Shown: piece after piece, positions 41,625 to 52,244 of the stretch
Layout of the letters: the number at the start of each line of letters is the position of its first letter
Position numbering within the stretch: the first letter of the stretch is position 1
From: Moorella humiferrea
GTDB lineage: Bacteria > Bacillota > DSM-521 > Neomoorellales > Neomoorellaceae
Assembly (NCBI RefSeq): GCF_039233145.1
Contig: NZ_CP136419.1
Location: 1,648,001 to 1,712,000 of the forward strand
Reading direction: 5' to 3'
Length of the DNA: 64,000 nucleotides
Program-made: the position numbers and the translations under genes
The notes under the pieces: model-generated
What the model saw: the letters and a program-made list of their open reading frames with translations, nothing else
Databases searched by the model: none
Told to the model about the DNA's origin: nothing

Positions 41625-43235
41625 TTAGTAAATGTGGCGGAAGAAGATAAAGAGCATTAACCAGGCTAAAATGCCCAAAAGCAGGGCTAGAATTACACAA
41701 TATTTTAGAGTCTTACCAATAACTTCACCTTCTCGACCCGTTAGTCCCATAGTTGAAGTACCGACAATAACTTTCGCCGGTGCCAGCATACTGCCTATGG
41801 AACCCCCTGCAGTTTGGGCAGCAGCCATAATCAAAGTGCTAACTCCCAGGAGTTTGGCCACCTGTGTCTGGAAGGCGCCAAACATTACATTGGAGTTGGT
41901 ATTGCTTCCGGTCATAAAGGCTCCCAGCACACCCACCAAGGGAGTTAGAATCGGATAGATCATCCCCAATGTATTAGCTACACCTTTGGCCAGGGTGAAG
42001 GTCATTCCTGACTCTACCATCATAAAAGCCATTAATACCATGGAAGTAGTGGCTATACTGGAATTAACACCATCTTTGACAACTTTGTTGAGAACTTTGC
42101 CCAGGTGTTCACCTTTCCAAACACCCGCAGCAGCGTAAATAATAATCCCGACAATTCCGGCATAAATTAGCAAAGCGCCGGGATGTCCAAACAGGGCTAC
42201 AGAAGTTGAACTACCAGCCTGAGTTACCCAATTGTATCCAGTAGCATACTTGTCAAATTTTAGGACTAAAGTGGGTAAACGCTTCAAAAAGTGGCTTAAA
42301 GGTGAAATAAATTCTACAGCCGCAACTATGATTATCAATGCATAATAAGCGGCAAAAGCCAAATTAAAACCCATTTTAGCTGTTACCGTTTTTCCTACCG
42401 GCGCTTCTGCGGTAGTTGCCGCTTCTCCTGCATACTGCATTTCAGGCGTATTGTACATTGGCAGCTTGGCGATAACAGCAGTTACAATCATGCCAACAAT
42501 ACCGGCAATAAAGGTCGCCAGCGTCGGTTCCCATAAAGCGACTAAAAATTGGGTAATGGACATGGACAAGGCAATTATGAAGATACCCAGCCAGTTTTGT
42601 TTTATGGCCTTAAATCCACCGAAACAATGAACTGCAAAAAAGGCGCCGAAAAGCCCGGCAAGACCGGTGAAAGTTGCCGCCCATGGCGCCAGATCAGCGC
42701 CGTTCAATCCCGTTGCTTTCTGGATAGAAGCAAAGGACGAAGCCATATCGCCAAAGGTTACCGACCAGGAATGGCCGATTAACGGTACGGCGACGGCGAT
42801 GACTGGATCGAATCCCAAACTGGCTAATAGGGGTGCGCCAACGGCCACTGGTACACCGAAACCAGCAACGCCCTGAAGGAAAGTTACAAAAGCGACGCCG
42901 ATCATCATGAGCTGGAAGACACGATTGCGGGTCATATGCATAAAAGTAGCCCCTATAGTTTCAATGCCGCCGACCTCATCAACTACATGATAAATAAATA
43001 ATGCACCCCAGATGATGTATAACACATAAAAAGCCATAACCATGCCTTTGGCATTAGAAAAGGCAAGTAGTTTGAAATCGGCCTTAAATACGGCAATACT
43101 GACAATTAGCGCCACAAACCACGAAACAGGCCCAGCTTTAGCCGCGCTCCATTTATAACCTACCATAAGTATTAAAATAACTAAAATTGGCGTTAAAGCC
43201 AGAATCCATGTAAAAAAATTGACCGGGATTTCCAT
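41625..43235 (-). CDS. L-lactate/glycolate permease family (LctP)
   Basis: A 536-residue carrier with about 12-14 helices and LctP signatures FLQGVAGFGVPVAVGAPLLASLGFDPVIAVAVPLIGHSWSVTFGDMASS and, near the C-terminus, GVLGAFMTGSNTNSNVMFGAFQTQVAKLLG, ending with APAKVIVGTSTMGLTGREGEV. The family takes up lactate or glycolate with protons. Next to oxalate oxidoreductase a C2 acid such as glycolate, glyoxylate or oxalate is an attractive substrate; this is inference. It follows oorB after 291 bp that contain a 16-bp hairpin. Confidence 0.88.
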   Translation of the reverse strand: MEIPVNFFTWILALTPILVILILMVGYKWSAAKAGPVSWFVALIVSIAVFKADFKLLAFSNAKGMVMAFYVLYIIWGALFIYHVVDEVGGIETIGATFMHMTRNRVFQLMMIGVAFVTFLQGVAGFGVPVAVGAPLLASLGFDPVIAVAVPLIGHSWSVTFGDMASSFASIQKATGLNGADLAPWAATFTGLAGLFGAFFAVHCFGGFKAIKQNWLGIFIIALSMSITQFLVALWEPTLATFIAGIVGMIVTAVIAKLPMYNTPEMQYAGEAATTAEAPVGKTVTAKMGFNLAFAAYYALIIIVAAVEFISPLSHFLKRLPTLVLKFDKYATGYNWVTQAGSSTSVALFGHPGALLIYAGIVGIIIYAAAGVWKGEHLGKVLNKVVKDGVNSSIATTSMVLMAFMMVESGMTFTLAKGVANTLGMIYPILTPLVGVLGAFMTGSNTNSNVMFGAFQTQVAKLLGVSTLIMAAAQTAGGSIGSMLAPAKVIVGTSTMGLTGREGEVIGKTLKYCVILALLLGILAWLMLFIFFRHIY

Positions 43236-43526
43236 TCTTCCTTCCCCCTTGGTTTATTTTTTTAACGGGGGCACCAACGTGTGGCTGCTCTTATTGGTGA
43301 TATAACTCCTGGTGTCGGTAAATTGTGTTCTTTACGTGCAGCAAGGAAGATATCTCTGACATCCGCGGCCATAATGTTCGATATTATTATAGCTATATTT
43401 ATTGACTTATAATTTGTCTAAATTTAGCTCTGTAGATATATAAACGTTTCTGCAATTCCGTTGGTGTCGACCTCGTTTGAATTATCCCGGTGTCCCGTAA
43501 AATGGGACACCGGGATAATATCTTCT
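43236..43526 (-). other. 291-bp region between oorB and the permease gene
   Basis: Besides the hairpin at 43481-43519 there is an AT-rich patch (about 43380-43440) with TATAAT-like sequence on the minus strand. This would allow an own promoter for the permease. I see no coding frame or recognisable riboswitch. Confidence 0.4.
43481..43519 (-). terminator. 16-bp perfect hairpin after oorB
   Basis: Arms 43481-43496 and 43504-43519 (ATTATCCCGGTGTCCC and its complement) enclose a 7-base loop, seven bases after the oorB stop. No T run follows, so it may be an mRNA stability or partial-termination element rather than a full terminator. Confidence 0.65.
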
Positions 43527-45684
<2,158 letters not shown>

Positions 45685-45705
45685 TTTATTCACCTCCTGA
45701 AAAGA

Positions 45706-46653
45706 TTAATTTTTAAAATCTAATTCGGGTACCCTGGATATGGCACCGCTGGGACATACCGCCGTGCACAGGCCGCAACCCTTGCAATATTTGAGATTAA
45801 AGGTCGGCCCATCGTCGGTCATGGTAATGCAGGAATCGGGACAAGAAATCCAGCAGGTCCAACACTGGGTACAAGCTTCCTGGTTGAGGACGGGTCGCTG
45901 GATGCGCCAGTTACCAGTAACCATCCCTTCATTTTCAACCTGGGGCGAAGGAACGGTTCCGGCAAAGGGCATTTGCTTCAAGAGCTCCCTGGCCGTTACA
46001 GCTACTTCTTCTACTACTTCATGGGCCGGCAGCTCCCTTATCTGGGCTTCTTCATAACCCCGGCGCATGGCTGTGGGATTTTTAACGACGGACGATAGGT
46101 TTTCAATGTCAACAATACCGGTCGCTTTGACTACGGCGCCGGCGATGGGCGCTGCAATCCCGGCACCGATACCAGTGGCGTCGGTGGCGCCTTCAGCACC
46201 CGATAAAGTCATTACCGCTTCGGCCATGCTGTTGGCATCCACAGTCACGATCTTGGCTAGATTGCCGGTGTCGCCCAAAAATTCCAAGATGGTGTCGATG
46301 CTGCGCCTGGTATTTACCACCAAAGTGCTTCCAGGCTTAATGCCTTTCAGAATAGGAACGCCTTTCACCAGTGTTTCTTCTACAACGACGACGATGTCGG
46401 GGTTTTCGTTTTCGTATACATATTTGCTTTCAATAGGATCGCTGCTTATACGGGCATACGCGCGAACGGGAACGTATATGCGGTCGGGAAGGTCGACGTA
46501 ATTTTCCCATGCCTGTACATATTTACCTTCTTTGGCGGCGGCTTCAGTTAACGCTACCACGATGTCGCGGGCGTCCTTATTCATCACGACGCCGCGGGCC
46601 CATACTGTAATCTGAATTAAATTGGGCTCGGCAAAAAGTTCATGGGTGGACAA
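45706..46653 (-). CDS. oorD: oxalate oxidoreductase fused gamma-delta subunit
   Basis: A 315-residue protein. Residues 1-190 are the gamma domain (ITVWARGVVMNKDARDIVVALTEAA, VVVVEETLVKGVPILKGIKPG, GAGIAAPIAGAVVKATG). Residues about 245-315 are a delta domain with two [4Fe-4S] motifs, CTQCWTCWISCPDSC and CKGCGLCTAVCPSGAI. The fused gamma-delta form and length match the Moorella oxalate oxidoreductase. The start is TTG 46653 with GGAGGAACG upstream. The gene follows the CDC48-type ATPase gene by 88 bases. Confidence 0.93.
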   Translation of the reverse strand: MSTHELFAEPNLIQITVWARGVVMNKDARDIVVALTEAAAKEGKYVQAWENYVDLPDRIYVPVRAYARISSDPIESKYVYENENPDIVVVVEETLVKGVPILKGIKPGSTLVVNTRRSIDTILEFLGDTGNLAKIVTVDANSMAEAVMTLSGAEGATDATGIGAGIAAPIAGAVVKATGIVDIENLSSVVKNPTAMRRGYEEAQIRELPAHEVVEEVAVTARELLKQMPFAGTVPSPQVENEGMVTGNWRIQRPVLNQEACTQCWTCWISCPDSCITMTDDGPTFNLKYCKGCGLCTAVCPSGAISRVPELDFKN

Positions 46654-46741
46654 GTGACGTTCCTCCTTTCTCGCCTTTTCAAAGTCCCTTGATTTTAACC
46701 AGCGTATTCCATGGTATTTTATTGGTATTACGCTTTTTATA

Positions 46742-48946
46742 TCACCTCCCCATTCGGCTTATTGCACCAGAAACAACATTATTGCGGACGGGACGGTTGG
46801 GCACATTGTCCGCCCCGATCCTTGACTGCTCCTTTTCTTGCTGGATTTCCGCCAGGGCCTGTTCTAAATGACGGGCTTTAATAGCGCCGTTGTTTCCTTC
46901 AATTTCTCCATTATGTTTCACAATTTCGGCGACGGCCAACAGCGCCGCCCTTTTACACACAGCCTCAATCTCCGAACCTACAAGGCCTTCGGCCGCCCGG
47001 GCCAAGTGGTCCAAATTTACGCCTCGTTCCACCGGACGTGAACGGAGATATATTGCAAAGATCTCTTTGCGCGCTTCTTGATCCGGGTAGGGAAATTCGA
47101 GAATTTGATCAAAGCGTCCCGGGCGCAAAACCGCCGGATCTAAGATATCTATTCTATTGGTTGCTCCCAGGACGATTACTTCGCGCAGATCTTCCAGCCC
47201 GTCCATTTCCATTAAAAACTGGGATACCAGGCGGCTGCCCATATTACTTCCTTCGCCGCTTCTGCGCGCAGGTAGAAGAGCATCTATTTCGTCAAAAAAT
47301 AGCAGGCAGGGAGAGGCTTGTCGCGCCTTACGGAAAATTTCATGTAAGGTTTTTTCCGCCTCCCCCCACCAGTGGGAAAAGAGGAGGGAACTGTTAACAG
47401 GAATAAAGTTGATCCCGCTTTCCCGGGCCAGTGCCCTGGCGACCAGGGTTTTGCCCGTTCCCGGCGGTCCAGAAAGGAGTATACCCTTAGGGGCTGGTAG
47501 ATCAAATTTGCGGAAAAGATCGGGGTACTGTAAAGGCCACTGGACCATTGCTTGCAGGCGTTCTTTAATATCTTTCAATCCGCCGACGTCGTCCCAACCG
47601 GTAGTCGGCAGTTCCATGGCAAATTCGCGGGTGGCCGACGGTTCTATTTCCGCCAGGGCATCCAGGAAGTCGCGCATCGTAACTTTTAACTGCAGATCGT
47701 CGTCAACAAAACCTTCACTTAATTGATAATTGGCCAATCCACGGCGGAGGGCATACATACCGGCTTCCCGGCAGAGAGCAGCCAGATCGGCACCTACAAA
47801 ACCGTGGGTAATAGCCGCCAAACGATCAAGGGAAACATCGGGAGCAAGGGACATGCCCCGGGTGTGGATCTGCAAAATCTCCCTCCTGCCGCGCTGATCG
47901 GGGGCGTTGATAGCGATTTCGCGGTCAAAACGTCCCGGCCGCCGCAGTGCAGGATCTACTAAATCGGGAATATTGGTGGCGGCAATTACGATAACATTGC
48001 CCCGGGACTCCAGACCGTCCATTAAGGCTAACAACTGCGCAACGACACGCTTTTCGACATCGCCGTGGACGTCGGCCCGGCGGGGGGCTATGGCATCGAT
48101 CTCGTCCAGGAAAATAATGCTCGGCGCCTTTTTCCTGGCCTCATCGAAAACCTGCCGCAGACGGGCTTCACTCTCACCGTAGTATTTATGCATTATTTCC
48201 GGGCCGTTGACGTGGATGAAGTGGGCGTCAGTTTCCGAAGCAACAGCGCGGGCGATAAGGGTTTTACCCGTACCAGGCGCGCCGTACATCAAGATTCCTT
48301 TAGGTGCTTCTACGCCCAACCGGTGAAACAGCTGCGGGTATTTTAAAGGCAATTCTATTATTTCACGAACACGCTGTACTTCTTTGGCCAGCCCGCCGAT
48401 ATCTTCATAAGTAACCCGCTGGCCCCGCCTTTCCGTGTCTTCACCGCCTTTAAAACGGACGGCGGTGTCGCGCGTAATGACTACTGCACCTTTGGGGGCC
48501 ACCCCTTCTACAGTAAAAGCTTCATCACCGCCGGTAAATTGAGGAATGGTCACCTGATCGCCGGGCACTACCGGACGGCCGATTAAGTGTTTTTTCAAAT
48601 AAACTATTTCGTGTTCTCCGGGCAGTGTCCAACCCGGAAGAACCGGTGCCAGAATGACCGTACGTGCGGGCTGCCATTCCTGTTTAACAACGGTAACGCC
48701 TTCGCCGATACCGACACCGGCATTTTGCCTTACTATTCCATCCATTTGGATATTCCCGGGCGGGCAGACATTTTGAAAGGCAGGCATAACCCGCGCCACC
48801 GTCGTTCTTTTACCGGTTATGGCCACTACATCGTTGGGCTGAAGTTCCAATACTTCCATTACATCAGATAACACCCTGACTATACCTTTGCGGGCGTCTT
48901 CCACCATGCCCTCTGAAACCCGGAGTTTAATACCTTCCACCGGCAT
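46742..48946 (-). CDS. CDC48/VCP-type double AAA+ ATPase
   Basis: A 734-residue ATPase in the archaeal CDC48/VAT layout. An N-terminal double-psi-barrel type domain spans about residues 1-180 (LRVSEGMVEDARKGIVRVL, VAITGKRTTVARVMP). The D1 AAA domain has GAPGTGKT and IIFLDEIDAIAP. The D2 domain has GPPGTGKT and LLFFDEIDALLP, with RPGRFD arginine-finger regions in both. Such unfoldases extract or remodel proteins. Here it is the first gene of the oxalate oxidoreductase operon, which suggests a role in assembly or turnover of those Fe-S subunits. That link is inference. The ATG at 48946 has GAGGGAAG upstream. Confidence 0.93.
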   Translation of the reverse strand: MPVEGIKLRVSEGMVEDARKGIVRVLSDVMEVLELQPNDVVAITGKRTTVARVMPAFQNVCPPGNIQMDGIVRQNAGVGIGEGVTVVKQEWQPARTVILAPVLPGWTLPGEHEIVYLKKHLIGRPVVPGDQVTIPQFTGGDEAFTVEGVAPKGAVVITRDTAVRFKGGEDTERRGQRVTYEDIGGLAKEVQRVREIIELPLKYPQLFHRLGVEAPKGILMYGAPGTGKTLIARAVASETDAHFIHVNGPEIMHKYYGESEARLRQVFDEARKKAPSIIFLDEIDAIAPRRADVHGDVEKRVVAQLLALMDGLESRGNVIVIAATNIPDLVDPALRRPGRFDREIAINAPDQRGRREILQIHTRGMSLAPDVSLDRLAAITHGFVGADLAALCREAGMYALRRGLANYQLSEGFVDDDLQLKVTMRDFLDALAEIEPSATREFAMELPTTGWDDVGGLKDIKERLQAMVQWPLQYPDLFRKFDLPAPKGILLSGPPGTGKTLVARALARESGINFIPVNSSLLFSHWWGEAEKTLHEIFRKARQASPCLLFFDEIDALLPARRSGEGSNMGSRLVSQFLMEMDGLEDLREVIVLGATNRIDILDPAVLRPGRFDQILEFPYPDQEARKEIFAIYLRSRPVERGVNLDHLARAAEGLVGSEIEAVCKRAALLAVAEIVKHNGEIEGNNGAIKARHLEQALAEIQQEKEQSRIGADNVPNRPVRNNVVSGAISRMGR

Positions 48947-48973
48947 ATGCTTCCCTCGCCGTTCTTTTATTCT

Positions 48974-48988
48974 GGTATACGGTATGCC
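48974..48988. promoter_or_regulatory. palindromic operator candidate A upstream of cdc48/oor
   Basis: GGTATACGGTATGCC has arms GGTAT and ATGCC around five bases, close to the site in front of the GntR gene. It lies between the promoter element and the cdc48 start, fitting a GntR/FadR-family operator. The centre is 23 bp from candidate B. Confidence 0.55.
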
Positions 48989-48996
48989 TTTTTTAT

Positions 48997-49011
48997 GGTA
49001 TACGGTATGCT
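48997..49011. promoter_or_regulatory. palindromic operator candidate B upstream of cdc48/oor
   Basis: GGTATACGGTATGCT repeats candidate A with one change, 23 bp away (about two helical turns). The two sites would suit cooperative dimer binding. Confidence 0.5.
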
Positions 49012-49144
49012 TTCAGGAAGCTGAATAGAACCTCTTGCAACACCGTCATTACTAAATATATGTCGAATTTTATAGAACTTTGGGAGGTAAAGCGTTTTGA
49101 TTATAAGTTCTTTTTGGTATACCTTTTGGTTTCGTTTTAAATTA

Positions 49145-49170
49145 TTCGACGTTTCTTTGGAGACTCCTGC
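49145..49170 (-). promoter_or_regulatory. sigma-H-like promoter element upstream of cdc48
   Basis: The minus strand has GCAGGAGTC, an 11-base spacer and GTCGAAT. The -10 fits RNNGAAT fully; the -35 differs from RNAGGAWWW at two A/T positions. The operators A and B lie 130-170 bases downstream, before the coding start. Confidence 0.5.
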
Positions 49171-49191
49171 TGGTTGTAAAATTCTTTTACG

Positions 49192-49887
49192 TTAAATATT
49201 GGTATTTTTTTGATCCCTTAATGCCAGCTGCATAAAATACGCCTGGCGGGAGTTTTCTATATGCTGCCGGGCTATTTTTTCTGCCTTTTCGCCGTCGCCG
49301 TTCATGAGGGCTTCTAATAACTCCCTGTGTTCCCTGGTGGCGGCCCGTGTGCGCCCGGGAACGCTGTAGCCGATTTTTGTAAATCCAACTATATAATCTA
49401 CCAGGTTGTCAATCATCTGATGCAGGCGTGGGCTTTCAGCAGCTTTGCAAATGATGCTGTTAAACTCTAGATGCAATTCCTGTAGTTTGACATAATCCTC
49501 CTCATCGCAGGCCTTTTCCATGGCGCTCACCAGCTCGTTTAACTTCTTTAATTGCATTGGATTGATTCTCTCTGCCGCCAGCCGGGCGGCCAGGCCCTCT
49601 AAAACGGCCCGAATACTGTAAACTTCCCAGGCCTCCCGCACAGACATGCGGGCAACCACCACTCCCCGCCGCGGGAGATGCTCCACCAGCCCTTCCAGCT
49701 CCAGCTTGCGAATAGCCTCCCGAACCGGTGTCCGGCTTACCCCCAGCTGTTTGGCAATTTTCCTTTCCACCAGACGGGTTCCCGGTTCAAGGCGGCCGGT
49801 GAGGATGGCTTCCCGCAGGGCGTTATAGGCTTCCTGACGCACGGGTTGGTAATTCTGCAGATCAATTGGTTCAAGGATGCTTTCCAT
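49192..49887 (-). CDS. GntR-family (FadR/FCD subfamily) transcriptional regulator
   Basis: A 231-residue regulator. A winged helix-turn-helix spans residues about 10-75 (REAILTGRLEPGTRLVERKIAKQLGVSRTPVREAIRKLELEGLVEHLPRRGVVVA). The FCD domain follows (about 85-220), with ISR-type SIRAVLEGLAARLAA, DYVKLQELHLEFNSIICKAAESPRL and REHRELLEALMNGDGEKAEKIARQHI; its His/Asp residues would bind metal and a small carboxylate. The ATG at 49887 follows AGGTGG. It is divergent in function, not orientation: it lies just upstream of the cdc48-oor operon, and both have GGTAT-N5-ATRCC-type sites upstream. Oxalate, glyoxylate or lactate are plausible inducers. Confidence 0.9.
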   Translation of the reverse strand: MESILEPIDLQNYQPVRQEAYNALREAILTGRLEPGTRLVERKIAKQLGVSRTPVREAIRKLELEGLVEHLPRRGVVVARMSVREAWEVYSIRAVLEGLAARLAAERINPMQLKKLNELVSAMEKACDEEDYVKLQELHLEFNSIICKAAESPRLHQMIDNLVDYIVGFTKIGYSVPGRTRAATREHRELLEALMNGDGEKAEKIARQHIENSRQAYFMQLALRDQKNTNI

Positions 49888-49945
49888 ATAAAGTGCCACC
49901 TCGCTCTTTCAATTGTTTAGTTTAATTGATGACGCTCCCTTCTTT

Positions 49946-49960
49946 GGTATATGGGATACC
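49946..49960. promoter_or_regulatory. palindromic operator candidate upstream of the GntR gene
   Basis: GGTATATGGGATACC has perfect 5-bp arms GGTAT/ATACC around five bases. It lies about 60 bases upstream of the GntR start and matches candidates A and B, suggesting autoregulation. Confidence 0.55.
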
Positions 49961-49984
49961 TTAACAAAAAATTAACATATATTT

Positions 49985-50027
49985 TAATAAAATACAAGGG
50001 GTGCAAGGGAATTTCCTTACACCCCTT
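49985..50027 (-). terminator. intrinsic terminator after dsrM
   Basis: Arms 49996-50008 and 50015-50027 (AAGGGGTGYAAGG type) form a 13-bp stem with one wobble pair, then GTATTTTATT on the minus strand. It closes the dsrKJOPM operon. Confidence 0.85.
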
Positions 50028-50032
50028 TATTT

Positions 50033-51025
50033 TCAGGGCTTTTCTACAGGTAAGCCGGCCATTTTCATCTTATCGCGAAATTCCTCTTCGTATTCCTCGT
50101 AGGTGTGAACCTTCACCGGATAGTTCCAGGGATTGATATGTCTGCGGGCCCGACTGTCATTGGGTAGATTTCTTGTCGGGCTCAGGAAAATACCGCCCAT
50201 ATGGACCAGCTTGCTGAAGGGGAAATAAATCCCCAAAACGCATACTAAAAACAGGTGGACGTAAAACAACACGCCTACATTGGCCGGTATGATTGGATGG
50301 AAGGTTATAAGGCCCATGGCCAGCTCCTTCACGGCCATAACATCAATCCGGTAAAAGTAACGCATGAGTACGCCCGTCCCTGCTATTCCCATGAGCAAAA
50401 AGAGGGGGAAATAATCGGCAGGGAGGGAGATGTAACGCACCTGGGGTATAATAACCCGCCTAAGGAAGAGATAGGTAATGCCCACCAAAATCAATACATC
50501 GGTAATATAGAGACCCTGCAGACCTATGCGGAAGAAGCCGTCGACGCCCTCCAGCCATGATACAAAGGCTGGTACCGGTTCAGTAAAATAGCGTAGATGG
50601 CGCAGAAGGATCACCACAAGTGACCAGTGAAACGTGAGGCCCCCCAGCCAGAGCCATTTCTCCCAGTGATAGGCCAGCCGTGGCCCTTTGTGCATTTCCA
50701 TCCGCGTGTTGCGCAGGAGAGAACGGAAGAATAGCACCTCCAGGGCCATCCTGCCGATGACGCCGGCAGTGCTTGAGGGGTTTTCCAAAGGACTGGCCTT
50801 TATCCACGGCAGGGACTTCTGCTGGCCTGCCGTCGTCGGAATTCTAAAGGGCACAGGCGCTCGTGCCCACTTCAGTATCCGATAGGCCATCCCCAGCAAA
50901 AAAATCGCGAAGGCTATATAAGGAACTATAATCCCAAAAAGGTACTGCAGGCCTGCAACTTCCACGCCTAAAACGACCAGGGCTATAAAGATGACGACCA
51001 TGAAAAAGGAGAATGCCAAACCCAT
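50033..51025 (-). CDS. dsrM: DsrM: NarI-like b-type cytochrome membrane subunit
   Basis: A 330-residue membrane protein with N-terminal helices and a NarI-like core of about five helices. Histidines in WHWEKWLW-like context (YHWEKWLWLGGLTFHWSLVVILLRHLRYF), plus FYVHLFLVCVLGIYFPFSKLVHMGGI, would bind haem b. The C-terminal tail ends in a charged helix. DsrM passes electrons from menaquinol to the HdrD-like DsrK. The usual gene order is M-K-J-O-P; here dsrM is last, after dsrP, with an 18-base gap. The start is ATG or GTG at 51025 after AGGAAAAG. Confidence 0.88.
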   Translation of the reverse strand: MGLAFSFFMVVIFIALVVLGVEVAGLQYLFGIIVPYIAFAIFLLGMAYRILKWARAPVPFRIPTTAGQQKSLPWIKASPLENPSSTAGVIGRMALEVLFFRSLLRNTRMEMHKGPRLAYHWEKWLWLGGLTFHWSLVVILLRHLRYFTEPVPAFVSWLEGVDGFFRIGLQGLYITDVLILVGITYLFLRRVIIPQVRYISLPADYFPLFLLMGIAGTGVLMRYFYRIDVMAVKELAMGLITFHPIIPANVGVLFYVHLFLVCVLGIYFPFSKLVHMGGIFLSPTRNLPNDSRARRHINPWNYPVKVHTYEEYEEEFRDKMKMAGLPVEKP

Positions 51026-51043
51026 CCCTTTTCCCTCTTTTCC

Positions 51044-52201
51044 TTATGCCGCTTTTTCCTTGACGCTGACGGCAATTTTATAAAGTAGAGTAAGCACCAG
51101 AAGGCCCACCGCCCATACGCCCAAGGCTATCATAATTTCCGGTAAAGTAGGTACGTACTCCACGACCCTTTCAAAGGGGTTGGGTATGAAACCACCGATA
51201 ACTAAACCTATTCCTTTTTCGATCCACATGGCGATAAAGACCGCCGCGCAGGCCAGCTGGAGCAGCCCATCCTTTCTGCGAGTAGACGAATTTAGTAAAA
51301 TAACTAAAGCTGCAATGATCAGGAGAACGAAGGTCCACATGAACGGCACCAGCCTGCCGTGCCCTTCCAGCCCGACGAAGAGGTATTTTAGGGTGTATAT
51401 ACCATGGGCAGGTACCTGGCTGTAAAAGGCGGTAAAGAATTCTAGCCCGATGAAAAAGGCGCTTACTATGGTGGCATAGGTCACTATGGCCGCCAGCTTC
51501 TGTATGGCTTCGCGGCCGGGATCGAAGCGGCTGAAACGCCTGATGATGTAACACAAAAGAATTAGTAGGGCGGGTCCGGAAGCAAAGGCCGACGCCAGGA
51601 AACGGGCCGCCATAATGGCCGTCAGCCAGTAGTGCCTGCCCGGCAGGCCGGCGTAGAGGAAAGCCGTGACCGTATGGATGCTGACCGCCCACGGAATGGA
51701 AATGTAAACTAATATTTTCGTCCATGCTGGAGGCGGAACGTCTTTATACTCCGCTTCCAGGGCGTGCCAGCCGGCGATGATATTTAAAAGGAGGTAGCCG
51801 TTTAAAGCGATCATATCCCAGAAAAACATGGAACGGGGGGTGGGATAAAAAATCATATTAAGAATGCGCATAGGTTTACCGACGTCAACTATTACAAACA
51901 ACAGGCACATAATCAGGGCGGCAACGGCCAAGAATTCTCCCAGTACGGTAATTCTGCCGAAATCTTTGACGTTGTGCAGGTAGTAGGGCAGTACTACCAT
52001 AACCGCCGATGCCGCCACACCTACGAGAAATGTGAACTGGCTGATGTAAAGCCCCCAGGAAACGTCCCTGCTTAAGCCCGTAATGGTTAGGCCCTTATTT
52101 AGCTGCCAGAGGTAACAGCTAAATCCGCTTCCGATTATAAGCAATAGAAAGATGAGCCATGCCCAATATTTTTTGCTTCCAGTTATCGCCTTGACCAGCA
52201 T
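51044..52201 (-). CDS. dsrP: DsrP: NrfD-family membrane quinone-interacting subunit
   Basis: A 385-residue protein with about ten helices and an NrfD/PsrC layout (YLWQLNKGLTITGLSRDVSWGLYISQFTFLVGVAASAVMVVLPYYLH at the N-terminus). It is expected to exchange electrons with menaquinone and DsrO at the outer face of the membrane. The ATG at 52201 follows GGAGGAAG. It lies between dsrO (43-base gap) and dsrM. Confidence 0.9.
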   Translation of the reverse strand: MLVKAITGSKKYWAWLIFLLLIIGSGFSCYLWQLNKGLTITGLSRDVSWGLYISQFTFLVGVAASAVMVVLPYYLHNVKDFGRITVLGEFLAVAALIMCLLFVIVDVGKPMRILNMIFYPTPRSMFFWDMIALNGYLLLNIIAGWHALEAEYKDVPPPAWTKILVYISIPWAVSIHTVTAFLYAGLPGRHYWLTAIMAARFLASAFASGPALLILLCYIIRRFSRFDPGREAIQKLAAIVTYATIVSAFFIGLEFFTAFYSQVPAHGIYTLKYLFVGLEGHGRLVPFMWTFVLLIIAALVILLNSSTRRKDGLLQLACAAVFIAMWIEKGIGLVIGGFIPNPFERVVEYVPTLPEIMIALGVWAVGLLVLTLLYKIAVSVKEKAA

Positions 52202-52244
52202 ATTCTTACTTCCTCCACCTCAGTTTTTTCACCACTTTACTTGT

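Noticed and set aside
49116-49130. GGTATACCTTTTGGT as a fourth GntR operator
   Set aside because: It contains the 8-bp palindrome GGTATACC but not the GGTAT-N5-ATRCC spacing of the other sites, so I do not list it as an operator.
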